Source: Halanaerobium saccharolyticum subsp. saccharolyticum DSM 6643 (lineage in GTDB: Bacteria; Bacillota; Halanaerobiia; Halanaerobiales; Halanaerobiaceae). Taken from it: 64,000 nt of DNA. Made by a program: the position numbers and the translations under genes. The stretch is taken from positions 1 through 64,000 of the forward strand of contig NZ_CAUI01000019.1 of assembly GCF_000350165.1 (NCBI RefSeq), read 5' to 3'. This document shows positions 61,007-64,000 of the stretch, in pieces (the first letter of the stretch is position 1; each line of letters starts with the position of its first letter). The notes under the pieces are model-generated. The model worked only from the letters and a program-made list of their open reading frames with translations. It searched no databases and was not told the DNA's origin.

Positions 61007-62332
61007 ATGAGTAATAAACTTAAAATTGTTCATTATTTAAATCAGTTTTTTGGACAGATTGGGGGAGAAGACAAAGCAGATATTCCACCACGTATAGAAG
61101 AAGGATCTATAGGTCCCGGAACTGCTTTAAATAATTCCTTAGGTGAAGATGCAGAAATTGTGAATACAATTATTTGTGGTGACACATTTTTTAATGAAAA
61201 TCTTGAAGAAAGCAAAAGTGAAATAAAAGAAATGTTAGAAGAAATAAAACCGGATTTATTAATCGCAGGACCTGCCTTTAATGCAGGTAGATATGGTGTA
61301 GCCTGTGGAACAGTTGCTGAGATTGCTAAAACTGAATTAGGGATAGATGTAGTTTCTGGTATTTATCCAGAAAATCCTGGTTATGAAATGTTTAAACAGT
61401 ATGCATATTTTGTTGAAACTCCTGATTCTGCAGCGGGAATGAGATCTGCACTTCCTGACATGATAAAAATTGTTAAGAGCTATATTGAAAAAAATGGTGA
61501 ATTAGGCAGTCCTGAAGAAGAGGGATATATGTCTCGAGGAGTCAGAAAAAATATTTTTGCTGAAGAAAGAGGAGCAGCTAGAGCTATTAAAATGCTTGTA
61601 AAAAAACTGGATGGGAAAGAATTTGAAACTGAATATCCAATGCCTGTTTTTGACAGAGTAGATCCAGTTGATCCAATTAGTAACATGACTGAGACCAAGG
61701 TTGCTCTTGTTACTTCAGGAGGTATTGTTCCTAAAGGAAATCCAGATCATATTGAATCTTCCAGTGCTTCAAAATATGGAGAGTACAGCTTGGAAGGTGT
61801 AATGGATCTTGATGAAGCTAGCTATGAAACTGCTCATGGTGGATATGATCCAGTATGTGCAAATAAAGATTCCGATCGTGTTCTTCCTGTAGATGTTATA
61901 AGAGATCTTGAAAAAGAAGGAGTAATTGGTGAACTTCACAATAAATTTTATACAACAGTAGGTAATGGTACATCTGTTGCAAATGCAAAAGCATATGCAC
62001 AGGAGATCGCGGAAAATTTACTTGCTGATGGGGTTCAGGCAGTTATATTAACTTCTACTTGAGGTACCTGTACACGTTGCGGTGCAACAATGGTGAAAGA
62101 AATTGAAAGATCTGGTATTCCAGTTGTTCATGTGGCAACAGTAGTTCCAATTTCAATGACAGTAGGAGCAAATCGAATTGTTCCAGCTATTGCCATTCCA
62201 TATCCTCTAGGGGATCCTGATTTAGGCAAAAAAGAAGAAAAAAAATTAAGAAGAGATATTGTGGAAAAAGCATTAGATGCTCTGCAGACTGATATTGATG
62301 AGCAGACAGTTTTTTCTGTTAATGAAGAATAG
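61007..62332 (+). CDS. grdB: Glycine reductase protein B, selenoprotein GrdB
   Basis: A 441-aa selenoprotein subunit of protein B. The in-frame TGA at 62060-62062 is residue 352, in ILTST-Sec-GTCTRCGATMVKEIERSG, the usual Sec position. A hairpin GTTGC-GGT-GCAAC (62076-62088) about 14 bases after the TGA, with a GGT apical loop like that of the E. coli fdhF SECIS, is a good candidate element. N-terminus KIVHYLNQFFGQIGGEDKA and VALVTSGGIVPKGNPDHIESSSASKYG are family-typical. Without Sec decoding it appears as two fragments. Glycine rather than sarcosine/betaine as substrate is inferred from the riboswitch. Confidence 0.95.
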
Positions 62333-62349
62333 CTAAATAATATAAAGAT

Positions 62350-62381
62350 GATACAGGCATAGCTCTATGCCTGTATCTTTT
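62350..62381 (+). terminator. Hairpin between grdB and trxB
   Basis: GATACAGGCATAG (62350-62362) and CTATGCCTGTATC (62365-62377), followed by TTTT. It looks like a strong intra-operon terminator or attenuator, which would lower trxB and grdC relative to grdEAB. Confidence 0.8.
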
Positions 62382-62418
62382 AATTCTAATAAATAAAAAT
62401 ATCCATAGGAGGAAAAAT

Positions 62419-63624
62419 ATGAGTCAAGAATATGATCTGATTGTACTTGGTGGTGGACCAGCTGGAATGGCCTCAGCAATTTATGGTTCTCGTTCCAGAC
62501 TAAACACCTTAGTTTTAGAAGCCAAGAGAAAAACTGGCGGTCAGCCAAGTACTTATCATGATATGGAAAATTATCCTGGAGTACCAGAAACCACTGCTTC
62601 TGAATTGATGGAAAACTTCCGCAGTCATGCCGAAAAATTTGGTACTGAATTTAAGCGGGGGGAAGTTAAATCTCTAGAAGTTAATGGTTTCGAAAAAGTA
62701 GTAAAATGTAAAAAGGGCGAAGAGTACAAAACAAAAAGTGTTGTAATTGCTACAGGTGCTGAACCCAGAAAGTTAGGAATTAAAGGTGAAGAAGAATTTA
62801 AAGGTAAGGGAGTATCTTACTGTGCAACCTGTGATGCAGATCTTTTTACAGATTTAGATATAGTTGTAGTTGGTAATGGAAACTCAGCTGTTGAAGAATC
62901 AATTTATCTGAGTAAATTTGTCAACAAGATTACAATGATAGTCATTCATGATGAAGGTGTAATGGATGCTGAAAAGATTCTGCAGGAAAAAGCAATGGAA
63001 AATGAAAAAATTGATTTTGTCTGGAATTCTGTTCTAGAAGAAATCAAGGGGGATGGACTGGTAGAAAAGGCTGTTGTTAAAAATATTAAAAATGGTGAAA
63101 AATCTGAGCTTGACTGTTCAGGCGTCTTCTTTTTTGTAGGAAGAGTTCCCAGCACTGACTTTTTAGAAGGTGTTGTTGATTTAACAGAGCATGGTTATGT
63201 TGAAACAACAAAACAGATGGAAACAAACCAACCGGGAGTTTATGCAGTTGGTGATGTGAGAAATAAAGTTGTACGTCAGGTAATAACAGCAGCTGGTGAT
63301 GGAGCGACTGCAGCTGTAATGGCTCAGGGCTATATTGAAGAAGAAGAATACTGGCAGAATCATGTTGTTGAGGCTGATAAACCAGCTTTAGTAGCTTTCT
63401 GGAGTGTTACCGATCAAGAAAGCATGGATCTGGTGAGTCAATTAGAAAATATGGAACTTGAAGACAAGGGCTATAAGTTCTTAAAGATTGATACTTATAA
63501 AAATAGACTTATTTCTGGTCGATATGATATTGAAGAAATACCAACAATATTAAAACTTGAAGATGGTAAAGTTGCTGAAAAGCTAGTTGCGCCAACTGAA
63601 AAAGAATTAAAGAATATATTTTAA
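62419..63624 (+). CDS. trxB: Thioredoxin reductase with C-terminal thioredoxin-like domain
   Basis: A 401-aa protein. Residues 1-305 are a flavoprotein thioredoxin reductase: LIVLGGGPAGMASAIYGSR (FAD), the redox-active CATC in VSYCATCDADLF, VVVGNGNSAVEE (NAD(P)H-type site) and VYAVGDVRNKVVRQVITAAGDGA. Residues about 310-401 add a thioredoxin-like domain in which the active-site CxxC is replaced: FWSVTDQES aligns with FWSESCDRC of TrxA here, and the cis-Pro region EEIPTIL is kept. It probably reduces the operon's TrxA; the extra domain may bind a partner. Confidence 0.9.
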   Translation: MSQEYDLIVLGGGPAGMASAIYGSRSRLNTLVLEAKRKTGGQPSTYHDMENYPGVPETTASELMENFRSHAEKFGTEFKRGEVKSLEVNGFEKVVKCKKGEEYKTKSVVIATGAEPRKLGIKGEEEFKGKGVSYCATCDADLFTDLDIVVVGNGNSAVEESIYLSKFVNKITMIVIHDEGVMDAEKILQEKAMENEKIDFVWNSVLEEIKGDGLVEKAVVKNIKNGEKSELDCSGVFFFVGRVPSTDFLEGVVDLTEHGYVETTKQMETNQPGVYAVGDVRNKVVRQVITAAGDGATAAVMAQGYIEEEEYWQNHVVEADKPALVAFWSVTDQESMDLVSQLENMELEDKGYKFLKIDTYKNRLISGRYDIEEIPTILKLEDGKVAEKLVAPTEKELKNIF

Positions 63625-63656
63625 AGAGTATTTCTAAATTTTGTGGAGGTGGGAAA

Positions 63657-64000
63657 ATGGATTTTCCAGTAATTAAAGGTTCAGGTTATGTTTTAGTACA
63701 TACACCAAACATCTTAAAGGAGGGCGGCTCTACCCAGACAACAACCAGAGCTAAAAATCCTGATGATGAGTATTTAAAGAAGTTGGATGACTATCTAAGA
63801 ACTTTTGCAGAAGTGGTTTCTTATGCGCCTAATCAGGCTTATATAGGTAATATTTTACCTGATGAGCTAAAAGATATTGAAACACCCTGGTATGAAAAAG
63901 AAAACTTTGTTGAAAGCGGCAGGTATGGCGATTTTGGTGAAATAATGCCCGAAGATGAGTTTTATGCTTTAATCAAACATGTTGACGTTTTTGATTTAGT
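63657..64000 (+). CDS. grdC: Glycine reductase protein C, beta subunit (partial)
   Basis: The first 114 codons of GrdC, cut by the window edge. Protein C releases acetyl phosphate from the selenoprotein-bound carboxymethyl group; acetate kinase can then make ATP from it. Seen: PVIKGSGYVLVHTPNIL, GGSTQTTTRAKNPDDEYLKKL and VSYAPNQAYIGNILPDEL. GGAGGTGGG ribosome-binding site. The alpha subunit grdD is expected just beyond the edge. Confidence 0.93.
   Translation, partial: MDFPVIKGSGYVLVHTPNILKEGGSTQTTTRAKNPDDEYLKKLDDYLRTFAEVVSYAPNQAYIGNILPDELKDIETPWYEKENFVESGRYGDFGEIMPEDEFYALIKHVDVFDL

Noticed and set aside
1-64000. tRNA genes (including tRNA-Sec), CRISPR arrays, transposases or phage genes
   Set aside because: I looked through the intergenic gaps and found no tRNA-like clover, spaced direct repeats or mobile-element proteins; selA, selB and selC must lie elsewhere.

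Overview
The window is AT-rich, gene-dense DNA, apparently from a strictly anaerobic, halophilic, diderm Firmicute of the Halanaerobiales (Halanaerobium-like; this is an inference). The evidence is a 2-oxoacid:ferredoxin oxidoreductase, acetate kinase, selenium-dependent glycine reductase, trehalose synthesis, and a LolA-like/outer-membrane-barrel/RND cassette that only makes sense in a cell with an outer membrane. I see no rRNA, tRNA, CRISPR array, insertion sequence or prophage.

Layout. 1-7.7 kb: fermentation and housekeeping genes (porB, ackA, a DsrE-like protein, a GntP-like permease, yjbQ, a Nudix hydrolase, D-cysteine desulfhydrase, an unknown protein, a sirtuin). 7.7-9.2 kb, minus strand: a two-gene unit of a cytidylate-kinase-like/nuclease-like fusion and an HPRT homologue whose PRPP motif has lost its acidic residues. 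9.4-13.9 kb: glgC, a metallo-beta-lactamase-fold protein and otsAB (trehalose). 13.9-15.9 kb: a HisJ-like PHP phosphatase and an aldo-keto reductase. 16.0-23.9 kb: one his operon, hisZGDCBHAF-IE, from a consensus promoter. 24.1-25.6 kb: a membrane diguanylate cyclase.

25.6-34.3 kb: two divergent units that seem to form one sensing-and-uptake locus. The minus-strand unit has two DUF2294 proteins, an exported binding protein, a HAMP-DUF4388 membrane protein without a kinase domain, and a GAF/LuxR-type regulator. The plus-strand unit is an FbpABC-like ABC importer plus an MgtC-like protein. Between them lies a 21-bp perfect inverted repeat, and an unrecognised leader RNA with terminator logic sits between the two DUF2294 genes. 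34.3-36.6 kb: an exported PQQ-type sugar dehydrogenase and an overlapping unknown gene. 36.8-41.8 kb: a self-regulated TetR cassette with the LolA-like, barrel and RND proteins. 41.9-43.5 kb: a DMSP-lyase-like cupin and a LysR regulator.

43.5-58.1 kb: a selenium/sulfur trafficking island with a cysteine desulfurase-like protein, a YedE transporter, an amino-acid ABC importer split by a symporter gene, TusA, a PHP protein, a glycosyltransferase, a double-cubane reductase with its activase, DUF3343, a triple rhodanese, a C_GCAxxG_C_C protein, YedF and a SelD that itself uses selenocysteine. 58.1-64.0 kb: a consensus promoter and tandem glycine riboswitch driving grdX-trxA-grdE-grdA-grdB-trxB-grdC, the last cut by the window edge. 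grdA and grdB each contain an in-frame UGA, so three genes here are selenoprotein genes. The island plausibly supplies the selenium that glycine reductase needs.
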